Shown here piece by piece: positions 1 through 5,306 of a stretch of DNA of 5,306 bases. Each line of letters starts with the position of its first letter. The stretch's first letter is position 1. Both the position numbers and the translations under genes were made by a program. The stretch is from Myxococcota bacterium (lineage in GTDB: Bacteria > Myxococcota_A > UBA9160 > SMWR01), in contig JAKVBI010000045.1 of the NCBI GenBank assembly GCA_022447545.1, positions 1-5,306 on the forward strand. The letters are read 5' to 3'. Below the pieces are notes generated by a model. It had not been told where the DNA came from. It was given only the letters and a program-made list of their open reading frames with translations, and did no database searches.

Positions 1-73
1 CGGCTCTGGCGGCTCGATGGGCTGGGTGGAGCCAGGGGACGTCTTCCTGCGAATTCCATCCCGGTGACGCGCC

Positions 74-143
74 GGAGTCATCTCCGCATGACACTTCCCC
101 GGGGGTGTATCTCGCAGTTGTCATCTTTCTTTGAGGTGACTCC
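74..143 (+). other. Nested inverted repeat / possible structured leader RNA
   Basis: GGAGTCATCTC at 74-84 pairs with GAGGTGACTCC at 133-143: 11 pairs, one of them a G-U wobble. Inside it ATGACA (88-93) pairs exactly with TGTCAT (119-124), and the apex holds CCCCGGGG flanked by ACAC and GTGT (91-108). The element lies directly before a second hairpin with a T-tract at 146-169 and about 85 bases before the start of the 230-787 gene. GGTGAC at 63-68 could instead pair with GTCATC at 77-82, so alternative folds are possible. It matches no riboswitch or RNA family I recognise. It could be a leader RNA, the end of an upstream transcript, or chance. Confidence 0.35.
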
Positions 144-145
144 CG

Positions 146-169
146 AGCCCTTGGAAAATAAGGGTTTTT
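146..169 (+). terminator. Candidate intrinsic terminator
   Basis: AGCCCTT (146-152) pairs with AAGGGTT (160-166), with one G-T wobble and a seven-base loop. The run TTTTT at 165-169 begins inside the 3' arm. This is the shape of a weak rho-independent terminator reading rightward. It could end a transcript entering from the left edge, or act as an attenuator before the gene at 230. The stem is short and only five bases are unambiguous pairs before the T-run, so confidence is limited. Confidence 0.35.
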
Positions 170-216
170 CGGCCAGGGCGGGTGGCATGGTTGTTGCGTT
201 TTTCGTGGGGCATCGA

Positions 217-222
217 AAGGAG
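217..222 (+). promoter_or_regulatory. Ribosome binding site fixing the start at 230
   Basis: AAGGAG lies seven bases upstream of the GTG at 230. It favours that GTG over an in-frame GTG at 182, which has no comparable purine-rich stretch before it. Confidence 0.7.
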
Positions 223-229
223 CCTCACC

Positions 230-787
230 GTGAAGAGAAATGGAACGACAGTGGCCGAGTTCAGTCGCGAACTCGAAGGAAATTCTGGCGGCGCCCTGAG
301 CCGCATGTCGCAGGGGAATTCCGGGGATGCACTCCTGGTTCCCGAGACGCTCTTGCCCTCCCAGCTTCCGAGTTCCGAGGACTCACTGGGAGCTCCAGCG
401 GGGGTGCGCGGGCTGATGTTGGCGATTCTCGAGGACGCGGTCTACTGCTTGGCAGATACAGCGAATCGCTGTGCCAAGCGCAGACGCGAAGCGAGGCTTG
501 CCGAGACCTGGATCCGCGATCCACGGGAAGATTGGGTGTTCTCCTTCGTGAGCATCTGCCGGGTTCTCGATCTCGACCCGGACACGCTTCGCTTCCGGTT
601 GCTTTCGGTGCCTCCGGAAGACGTTCTCCCCGATAAGAGCCGGAGGCGTCGCAGCCATCGGGTCGAGCGCGGCAAGCGGAAACGGCGCGCGCGTCGAGAC
701 AAGTCGTCTCCGTCGCTTCCTCCGGAAGTCGCGGATGTGGTCGGGAGTGAGCCCGAGGTCGCTCTGCAGGCGGTCGGAGCCGGCTGA
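230..787 (+). CDS. Conserved hypothetical protein with basic C-terminal tail
   Basis: This encodes 185 residues of unknown function. The GTG start is chosen for its AAGGAG ribosome binding site; an upstream in-frame GTG would add 16 residues. Visible parts are: a low-complexity N-terminus with a duplicated GNSG(G/D)AL at residues 17-23 and 29-35; a core at about 58-125 (VRGLMLAILEDAVYCL, then ETWIRDPREDWVFSFVSICR, then LDLDPDTLRFRL); and a strongly basic stretch at about 138-157, rich in RR, KR and RRAR. The core resembles short uncharacterised proteins I remember from deltaproteobacterial genomes, with the pattern LM.A(V/I)LEDA ... W ... D(W)xFSF ... C..L.LDP..LR. That resemblance is from memory. 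There is no signal peptide or membrane segment. The C-terminal half of the core, with a possible helix-turn-helix-like helical pair, and the basic tail could suit nucleic-acid binding, but this is inference. It is transcribed alone, towards the dehydrogenase operon. Confidence 0.8.
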   Translation: MKRNGTTVAEFSRELEGNSGGALSRMSQGNSGDALLVPETLLPSQLPSSEDSLGAPAGVRGLMLAILEDAVYCLADTANRCAKRRREARLAETWIRDPREDWVFSFVSICRVLDLDPDTLRFRLLSVPPEDVLPDKSRRRRSHRVERGKRKRRARRDKSSPSLPPEVADVVGSEPEVALQAVGAG

Positions 788-794
788 GCCGACC

Positions 795-827
795 GGCGCG
801 TGCGTCCCCCGCGGGGGCGTACGCGCC
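795..827. terminator. Strong GC-rich hairpin between convergent genes
   Basis: GGCGCGTGCGTCCCC (795-809) and GGGGGCGTACGCGCC (813-827) form a 15-pair stem with two G-U wobbles and a three-base CGC loop. It fills most of the 55-base gap between the stop of the plus-strand gene (787) and the stop of the minus-strand dehydrogenase (843), so it is placed to end transcription from both sides. There is no T-run on either strand, so it is not a textbook intrinsic terminator. It may instead block RNA polymerase or protect 3' ends. A smaller hairpin, CGGTCGG (771-777) with CCGACCG (789-795), lies next to it and holds the stop codon of the plus-strand gene in its loop. Confidence 0.55.
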
Positions 828-842
828 ACCTTCGGGCGCCTG

Positions 843-1958
843 CTAGCCTTCGGCGATCACGGATCCGAGTCGCTTGAGCTGCTCGGTGTCCGCCCCCAGG
901 GTGTATTGGATTTGTTTCGCCCAGAGGAAGTAGCGCTGGATGGGGTAGTCGACATCGATCGAAATGCCGCCATGGACGTGCAGTGCTGCGTGACCGATCC
1001 GGCTTCCTCCGTGCCCTGCCCAGAATTTGGCGATGGCAATCTCGCGATCCGAAGGCATGTCTTCGGCGAGCCGGGTGGCGGCTTGCCACATCGTGAGGTT
1101 CATCGCCTCATTGTCGATGAAGCAGTCCCCCATGCGTTGGCTGACGGCCTGAAAGGTCGCGATGGGCTTGTTGAATTGCTTTCGTTCGGCTGCGTAGCCA
1201 GCGGTGATGCGCAGTGCGGACTGGGCGACTCCCGATGCGATGGCGGTGAGGGCGGTCAGGGTGCGATCGAGGATCCAGCTCAGAATCTCGTCTCCCTGGC
1301 CCTCGGCTCCCAAGCGATCTTCGCTGCCGACCGGGGTGTCCTGGAACGAGACGCGGTAGTGGGTTTCCCAGTTGAAAGTCGTTTGGGCTTCGAGCGTGAC
1401 CCCTTCGCGTTGTGGCTCCACGAGGAATAGGACGACCTCGCCGTCGTCTTTTCGCGCTGGGACGATAATACGCTCGGATTGGGCTGCGATCGGGACGCCG
1501 ACTTTCACCCCATTGAGTCGATACCCGTTCTCGGTAGCGTGGGCCGTGGTCGTTGGTTTACGCGGGTCGGCTGCGGCTTCGCTGAGTGCTGCGGTGAGTA
1601 GGGTGGTTCCGCTGGAAACCCCCGGCAGGAGTTCCTGCTTTTGAGCATCCGACCCGAAGGTGGAGATCGGTAGGGCGCTCGAGACCACAGTGGGAAGGAA
1701 GGGCACGTGGGAGACGGCACGCCCGATCTGTTCGAGAATCAGACAAATCTCGACGAAACCTGCACCGGCTCCACCAAACTGCTCCGGGAGTGCGACTCCA
1801 AGGAGGCCAGCTTCAGCCAGTTTGCCCCAGGTGTCGCGGTCGATGCACTCCTCGGAATCTTCCAGTGCTTTGAGACGCTCCAGCGTCGATTGATCGGTGA
1901 GGATCTTCTCGGAAAGTTCCGAGATGGCCTTCTGTTCATCGCTAAGGGAGAAGTCCAC
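843..1958 (-). CDS. Acyl-CoA dehydrogenase, FadE27/ChsE5-like non-catalytic subunit
   Basis: The product has 371 residues, a usual length for the family. It has the helical N-terminal domain (about 1-115), the central beta domain (about 116-215) and the C-terminal helical domain. C-terminal flavin and dimer motifs are clear: ERKQFNKPIATFQAV at 258-272 and HVHGGISIDVDYPIQRYF at 327-344. The central flavin motif is degenerate (ALSEAAADP, no GTD). At the helix where one class of these enzymes carries the catalytic glutamate, this protein has ILDRTLTAL (Asp231). At the alternative C-terminal position it has QYTLGA, also without glutamate. The C-terminus closely resembles mycobacterial FadE27 (ChsE5), the subunit that lacks the base in the FadE26-FadE27 alpha2beta2 enzyme. 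I infer that it partners the product of the upstream gene, supplying flavin contacts and structure. The GTG start is set by an AGGAGG five bases upstream that overlaps the upstream gene's stop, implying coupled, near-equal translation. The precise substrate is unknown. Confidence 0.93.
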   Translation of the reverse strand: MDFSLSDEQKAISELSEKILTDQSTLERLKALEDSEECIDRDTWGKLAEAGLLGVALPEQFGGAGAGFVEICLILEQIGRAVSHVPFLPTVVSSALPISTFGSDAQKQELLPGVSSGTTLLTAALSEAAADPRKPTTTAHATENGYRLNGVKVGVPIAAQSERIIVPARKDDGEVVLFLVEPQREGVTLEAQTTFNWETHYRVSFQDTPVGSEDRLGAEGQGDEILSWILDRTLTALTAIASGVAQSALRITAGYAAERKQFNKPIATFQAVSQRMGDCFIDNEAMNLTMWQAATRLAEDMPSDREIAIAKFWAGHGGSRIGHAALHVHGGISIDVDYPIQRYFLWAKQIQYTLGADTEQLKRLGSVIAEG

Positions 1959-1970
1959 GTGTGCCTCCTA
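1959..1970 (-). promoter_or_regulatory. Overlapping stop codon and Shine-Dalgarno (TAGGAGG)
   Basis: On the minus strand the TAG stop of the first dehydrogenase (1970-1968) runs straight into AGGAGG (1969-1964), followed by five bases and the GTG start of the second dehydrogenase at 1958. Ribosomes finishing the first gene are positioned to start the second. This fits two subunits needed in equal amounts. Confidence 0.8.
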
Positions 1971-3149
1971 GAATCGTGGTGCCACCGGCATCTTCAGGCC
2001 GAACATCGAAATCAAGTCGCGCTGCATTTCGTTCACGCCGCCGCCGAAGGTGAGAATATGCAGGGAACGTAGGAGTGAACTCGCGCGGCCGTTGATGGCA
2101 GCCTCAGGGCTTCCTTCACGGAAGGATGCCTGCGGGCCAAGAATTTCGAGCATGCTGTGGAGTGCTTCGAGGTAGAACTCGGTTCCGAAAACCTTGAGGG
2201 TCGAGGCGTGTGCCGGGTCGAGGGGCATGGCCTTCTCGGCGCGCCAGGCAACCTTGAAGTTCATGAGTCGCAGGAAGTCGAGTCGAGCGTCGATGCGAGC
2301 CAGGGAGATCCGGACCCACTCATCGTCGATGACGCGAGTGCCTTCGGGCCGTTTGGTTTCTTTGGCCCAGGCGACGACGTCCTCGAACACCCCTTCGATC
2401 ATACCCGAGCTGCACAGGGTGACGCGCTCATTGTTCAATTGGTTGGTGATCAGTTGCCAGCCGCCGTTCTCTTCGCCCACCAGATTGCTCACGGGTATGC
2501 GGACGTCTTCGTAGTAGGTGCAGTTGGTGTTGAAGTTGCCCATGTTCGAGATCGGCTGGACCTTGTAGCCAGCGGTGTCGCTGGGAACGATGACGATCGA
2601 GATTCCCTTGTGACGCTTGGCTTCCTGGTCGGTCCGGACGGCCAGCCACACATAGTCGGCGTCGGTGGCCAGGCTGGTGTAGATTTTCTGACCGTTGATG
2701 ACCCACTGATCTCCGTCGCGCACGGCCTTTGTTTGTAGTGACGCGAGGTCGGTTCCGGAGTTCGGCTCGGTGTATCCGATGGCGAATTGAATCTCGCCCT
2801 TCAGGATCTTCGGCAAAAAGAAGTCTTTCTGCTCCTTCGTGCCGTATTGCATGATGGTTGGTGCAACCGAATTTACCGTCAGCATGGGTACGGGAGCACC
2901 GACGCGCATCGATTCGTCGAAGAAGATGAATTGCTCGATGGGGGTCATGCCGCGGCCGCCGTACTCTTTGGGCCAGCCGATCCCCAGCCATCCATCCGCG
3001 CCCATCTGTTCCACGACCTTGCGCACGGAAGGGCCAACGCCCTCACTGGTCCGAACCTCTTTCAGGATTTCCGGAGTCAGTAGTTTTCCGTAGTAGTCTC
3101 TCAGCTCCTGGCGGAGCGCTTCGTGCTCGGGGCTGTATGCGAGTTTCAC
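1968..3149 (-). CDS. Acyl-CoA dehydrogenase, FadE26/ChsE4-like catalytic subunit
   Basis: This flavoenzyme introduces the alpha,beta double bond into an acyl-CoA. With the GTG start at 3149 it is 393 residues. That start is chosen because the protein then begins VKLAYSPEHEALRQELR, aligning with the N-terminus of FadE26-type proteins. An ATG at 3197 would add 16 residues (MHPGLPAERPSLSNKL) with no family support; neither start has a good ribosome binding site. The motifs, numbered from 3149, are: GAPVPMLTVNSVAPTI at about 84-99; the flavin/substrate motif GYTEPNSGTDLAS at 125-137; QLNNERVTL with Glu241 in the helix that holds the catalytic base of isovaleryl-CoA dehydrogenase and FadE26; and TFGGGVNEMQRDL at 367-379. 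It resembles mycobacterial FadE26 and FadE29, subunits of alpha2beta2 enzymes that shorten the cholesterol side chain. It is first in a two-gene operon with its probable partner subunit. A sterol-like or branched substrate is inferred, not shown. Confidence 0.93.
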   Translation of the reverse strand: MKLAYSPEHEALRQELRDYYGKLLTPEILKEVRTSEGVGPSVRKVVEQMGADGWLGIGWPKEYGGRGMTPIEQFIFFDESMRVGAPVPMLTVNSVAPTIMQYGTKEQKDFFLPKILKGEIQFAIGYTEPNSGTDLASLQTKAVRDGDQWVINGQKIYTSLATDADYVWLAVRTDQEAKRHKGISIVIVPSDTAGYKVQPISNMGNFNTNCTYYEDVRIPVSNLVGEENGGWQLITNQLNNERVTLCSSGMIEGVFEDVVAWAKETKRPEGTRVIDDEWVRISLARIDARLDFLRLMNFKVAWRAEKAMPLDPAHASTLKVFGTEFYLEALHSMLEILGPQASFREGSPEAAINGRASSLLRSLHILTFGGGVNEMQRDLISMFGLKMPVAPRF

Positions 3150-3247
3150 GAGTTTGTTGCTAAGGGACGGGCGCTCGGCGGGCAAGCCGGGGTGCATGCA
3201 TCGTGAGTCATTTGGGTGAGTGTTGGTTGTAGGATAGCTTCATCGGT

Positions 3248-4126
3248 ATGGCCGCAGGATCAAATCCGGATCCATCCCCGATTGTGACGCTGCTGGTTTC
3301 TTGCGTGGACCGTCCTGGGATCGTTGCAAACCTGGCGCAGGCTCTCCATCGGGGAGGAGCCAACATCCTGGATGCCGACCAGCACACGGATTCCGAATCG
3401 GGCCAGTTCTTCCAGCGGATCTCCTTCGACTTCTCCGCGCGTGCAGGCGATCGGTCCGGGCTCGAAAGTGCCATCGCCGAAGTCGCAGCGACGTACGAAA
3501 TGCGCTGGGGCCTGCACTATCGAGATCGTCGGAAGCGAATCGCCATTTTCGTCTCTCGCTACGATCATTGTCTTTACGATCTTCTGCTGAGAGAGAGAGC
3601 TGGAGAGTTGGACGGAGAGATCGTTCTCATCGTTTCGAACCATCGCGATGCTGAGTCCATCGCCGAGCAATTCGGTTTGCCCTATCATTGGATTCCGGTG
3701 ACTCCGGACAACAAGGCTGAGCAGGAAGCAAAACAGGCCGCTATTCTAGAGGATGCCGAAATCGATCTGGTTGTCCTCGCCCGCTACATGCAGATCTTGA
3801 GCGGTGGGTTCATCGATCGCTTCCCATCCCGCATCATCAACATCCACCACTCTTTTCTCCCTGCATTCGTGGGCGGGCGGCCCTACCAGCAGGCGCGGGA
3901 GAGGGGGGTGAAGCTCATCGGTGCCACGGCGCACTATGCGACCACGGACCTGGATGAGGGCCCAATCATCGAGCAGGACGTCACCCGGGTCTCTCATCGC
4001 GATTCGGTCGAAGACCTGATTCGACGCGGACGCGACCTTGAGCGCCTGGTGTTGGCACGCGCCGTGCGCTGGCATTTAGAGGATCGGGTTTTGCCCTATG
4101 GCCGAAAGACGATCGTGTTCGGCTGA
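3248..4126 (+). CDS. purU: Formyltetrahydrofolate deformylase (PurU)
   Basis: This cytoplasmic enzyme hydrolyses 10-formyltetrahydrofolate to formate and tetrahydrofolate, adjusting one-carbon pools and, in some bacteria, feeding formate to PurT. The product is 292 residues, typical for the family. An N-terminal ACT domain (about 11-90, beginning VTLLVSCVDRPGIVANLA) is the likely site of amino-acid control; E. coli PurU responds to methionine and glycine. The formyltransferase fold follows from about 95 (KRIAIFVSRYDHCLYDLL). The catalytic triad shared with PurN-type enzymes is present as Asn198 and His200 in IINIHHSFLPAFVGG, and Asp236 in TTDLDEGPIIEQDVTRVSH. The C-terminal RDSVEDLIRRGRDLERLVLARA and KTIVFG are also characteristic. 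The start has only a weak purine stretch (AGGA about 13 bases upstream), but the ACT domain begins right after it. The gene diverges from the dehydrogenase operon and shares no obvious pathway with it. Confidence 0.97.
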   Translation: MAAGSNPDPSPIVTLLVSCVDRPGIVANLAQALHRGGANILDADQHTDSESGQFFQRISFDFSARAGDRSGLESAIAEVAATYEMRWGLHYRDRRKRIAIFVSRYDHCLYDLLLRERAGELDGEIVLIVSNHRDAESIAEQFGLPYHWIPVTPDNKAEQEAKQAAILEDAEIDLVVLARYMQILSGGFIDRFPSRIINIHHSFLPAFVGGRPYQQARERGVKLIGATAHYATTDLDEGPIIEQDVTRVSHRDSVEDLIRRGRDLERLVLARAVRWHLEDRVLPYGRKTIVFG

Positions 4127-4127
4127 A

Positions 4128-4150
4128 GAGAACCGCGTGTCGGCTTTCTC
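4128..4150. terminator. Weak hairpin between convergent genes
   Basis: GAGAACCG (4128-4135) pairs with CGG..TTCTC (4141-4150), with a two-base bulge and a five-base loop, inside the 30-base gap between purU and the crotonase gene. It sits where a two-way terminator would be expected. It lacks a T-run and is short, so this is only a candidate. Confidence 0.25.
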
Positions 4151-4156
4151 GTCGAT

Positions 4157-4945
4157 CTAGCGTCCCTTGAACTCTGGACGCTCTTTCTTCAGGAATGAAG
4201 CAATTGCTCCCCGGGCATCTTCGGTTCGGGAGGCGTCGGAAATCGCGTGGGTCTCGAGTTCCATCTGGCCCTCCAGGCCTTCGTCGCTCATGACGAGTTT
4301 TTTGAGCATTCCGTAGGCTTCGGTCGGTCCCGCGGCGAGCTGACTGGCAAGCTTCTCGGACTCGGCGGCGAGTTCGGCGTCGGGAACGACGCGATTGACC
4401 AGGCCCCAATCGAGAGCCTCGGCTGCCTTGAGCCTTCGGTTCAGCATCATGAGTTCCAGGGTTCGTCGTCGTCCGATGATGCGTGGCATGAAGAAGGTCG
4501 AACTCCCGTCGGGAGTGAGCCCTGCATTGGTATAGGCCATCGTGAAGCTTGAGGACTCTCCGCAGATGGCGAAATCGGTCGAGAGCGCGAGGCTCATTCC
4601 CGCGCCCGCAGCAGCCCCGTTGACCGCGGCAATCACGGGCGCGCGCATGCGAGCAAAGCGAGAGATGGCTGCGTGGAGATATGTGGTTACTTCTTTGAGA
4701 AGAATCGGCATGCGTTCTCCCACGTCCGCAAAGGCACGTAGGTCTCCCCCCGCGCAGAACAACTTGCTGTCGGGGCTTGCCTTGATCAGGACCGCTCGGA
4801 CGCTGGCGTCTCCATCCGCTTCCATCGCGGCGTAGGCCAGGTCGCGGGCGAGGGGCACGTTGATCGCGTTTGCCGCCTTGGGGCGGTTCAGGGTTACATG
4901 GGCGACGCCGTCGGAGACGGAGTAGAGTACATTCTCAAATTCCAT
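4157..4945 (-). CDS. Enoyl-CoA hydratase/isomerase family protein (PaaG-like)
   Basis: The crotonase-fold product has 262 residues, the usual length. The ATG at 4945 is preferred because GAAGGG lies six bases upstream and MEFENVLYSVSDGVAHVTLNRP is a standard family N-terminus; the open frame runs up to 5113 but that extension is basic and non-family. CoA-ester oxyanion-hole segments are FCAGGDL (63-69) and VNGAAAGAGMSLALSTDF (108-125). The two glutamates of true enoyl-CoA hydratases (Glu144 and Glu164 of rat crotonase) align with Ser118 and Tyr138 here. Instead Asp146 in AGLTPDGSSTFFMPRIIG matches the acidic residue used by PaaG and related isomerases, and the ending GAIASFLKKERPEFKGR also resembles PaaG. 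I therefore favour double-bond isomerisation, such as enoyl-CoA or 1,2-epoxyacyl-CoA to oxepin type, over simple hydration; the substrate is unknown. It may work with the nearby dehydrogenases in acyl-CoA degradation, though it is a separate transcription unit. Confidence 0.93.
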   Translation of the reverse strand: MEFENVLYSVSDGVAHVTLNRPKAANAINVPLARDLAYAAMEADGDASVRAVLIKASPDSKLFCAGGDLRAFADVGERMPILLKEVTTYLHAAISRFARMRAPVIAAVNGAAAGAGMSLALSTDFAICGESSSFTMAYTNAGLTPDGSSTFFMPRIIGRRRTLELMMLNRRLKAAEALDWGLVNRVVPDAELAAESEKLASQLAAGPTEAYGMLKKLVMSDEGLEGQMELETHAISDASRTEDARGAIASFLKKERPEFKGR

Positions 4946-5258
4946 GGCAGACCCTTCGTAGACGCAGGTGGGCATGTCAAGGTCGCCTGGGCGTTCGACA
5001 TGGAATTCTCTGGCCCGGGAGTCGGGCCACTCGGGAGAACCCTGTTCGGAGTGTCGCTTTGGTTTTGGTGAATGCCAGCGCTTTTGCCGAGGACTCCGCT
5101 CTCTTTGTTGCACGCCCTCTCGGCAGAGATCGGATTTTTTGGGATTCGGCTTAATACTCAGGGATTTGAGCCAACATGGGGGTTGCCGTCGGCCTGCTCA
5201 CACAGGTATATCGTACCCAGAGCCCTCCATTCCGATTTCGAAACTTCCGAGGCCCCTG
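4946..5258. other. Divergent intergenic region with one clear hairpin
   Basis: This 313-base stretch separates the crotonase gene from a plus-strand frame starting at 5259, so it should hold promoters for both. TGGCCCG (5011-5017) and CGGGCCA (5023-5029) form a perfect seven-pair hairpin. TTCTC (5006-5010) and GAGAA (5035-5039) add an outer stem beyond a five-base bulge. A TAATAC at 5152-5157 is a possible -10 box for the plus strand but lacks a convincing -35. A perfect TTGACA on the minus strand (4980-4975) has no usable -10, since that would fall in the crotonase ribosome binding site. Plus-strand frames crossing here look like noise, apart from a 27-codon frame at 5176-5259 discussed in the findings. 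Confidence 0.5.
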
Positions 5259-5306
5259 ATGAAGCCTGCCGTCAAGATCGTTCCCCGTAGCCAAGCACCC
5301 CGTCGA
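5259..5306 (+). CDS. Probable 5' end of a gene running off the window
   Basis: An ATG at 5259 is preceded by GAGG (5249-5252) with six bases between, and the frame stays open to the last base. It gives 16 residues, MKPAVKIVPRSQAPRR. This is too short to assign a function. A short basic, proline-containing N-terminus would suit a regulator or other cytoplasmic protein, but that is a guess. Another frame overlaps the same bases to a stop at 5288-5290 and is judged less likely because it lacks a start with a ribosome binding site. Confidence 0.4.
   Translation, partial: MKPAVKIVPRSQAPRR

Noticed and set aside
1-67. Possible C-terminal tail of an upstream gene (21 codons ending in TGA at 65-67)
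   Set aside because: All three forward frames are open from the first base, and the tail is too short to recognise, so nothing separates this frame from the others.
91-108. Loop-less palindrome ACAC-TT-CCCCGGGG-GTGT as an operator
   Set aside because: It resembles no known operator, and CCCCGGGG palindromes are common in GC-rich DNA. It is mentioned only as part of the larger inverted repeat.
64-636. 190-codon plus-strand frame overlapping the 230-787 gene
   Set aside because: Its composition is arginine- and glycine-rich with no domain, it has no ribosome binding site, and the competing frame has both an AAGGAG and a recognisable conserved core.
735-1430. 231-codon plus-strand frame opposite the second dehydrogenase
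   Set aside because: It is antisense to a well-supported enzyme gene, and such long shadow frames are common at this base composition. It shows no family motif.
2157-2738. 193-codon plus-strand frame opposite the first dehydrogenase
   Set aside because: It is antisense to conserved dehydrogenase codons, with no recognisable domain or ribosome binding site.
3150-3197. ATG at 3197 as the start of the first dehydrogenase
   Set aside because: It adds 16 residues before the family-typical N-terminus. It is not excluded, because neither start has a convincing ribosome binding site.
4975-4980. Perfect TTGACA on the minus strand as a -35 box for the crotonase gene
   Set aside because: The matching -10 would lie in GAAGGG, the ribosome binding site, leaving no room for a leader; it is probably chance.
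4946-5113. N-terminal extension of the crotonase frame (56 residues)
   Set aside because: The added residues are basic and low in family resemblance, and the ATG at 4945 has a ribosome binding site and the standard family N-terminus.

Overview
The window is about 60% G+C. It carries five complete or nearly complete protein genes plus the probable first codons of a sixth. The mix is a paired set of FadE-type acyl-CoA dehydrogenases, a PurU, a PaaG-like crotonase and a small lineage-restricted hypothetical protein. This suggests an aerobic, lipid-degrading bacterium of the broad 'deltaproteobacterial' group (Myxococcota/Desulfobacterota/Binatota-like). That placement rests on remembered protein resemblance and is only moderately firm. 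There are no tRNA or rRNA genes, CRISPR arrays, insertion sequences or phage genes.

Layout. Positions 1-229 hold no convincing gene. They contain a nested inverted repeat (74-143) followed at once by a hairpin with a T-tract (146-169). Next is a plus-strand gene (230-787) for a 185-residue protein of unknown function with a conserved core and a very basic tail. It converges on a two-gene minus-strand operon across a strong GC-rich hairpin (795-827). The operon encodes two acyl-CoA dehydrogenases, 1968-3149 (upstream) and 843-1958 (downstream), coupled by a TAGGAGG in which the stop codon and the Shine-Dalgarno sequence overlap. Reading divergently from the operon is purU (3248-4126), formyltetrahydrofolate deformylase. 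It converges with 30 bp to spare on a minus-strand enoyl-CoA hydratase/isomerase gene (4157-4945). The remaining 313 bp (4946-5258) is a divergent intergenic region with one clear hairpin. A new plus-strand reading frame with its own ribosome binding site starts at 5259 and leaves the window.

How the genes fit together. The two dehydrogenases look like the catalytic and non-catalytic halves of an alpha2beta2 enzyme of the type known from mycobacterial sterol side-chain degradation (FadE26-FadE27, also called ChsE4-ChsE5). The upstream protein has the catalytic glutamate and the downstream one does not. With the crotonase this suggests beta-oxidation of a bulky or branched acyl-CoA, possibly a sterol or isoprenoid side chain; the substrate is inferred. 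PurU belongs to one-carbon and purine metabolism and has no obvious link to the others. I see no strong evidence of an entirely new system. The points most worth following are the asymmetric dehydrogenase pair in a probable Gram-negative, the active-site residues of the crotonase, the structured leader at 74-169 and the unknown 185-residue protein.
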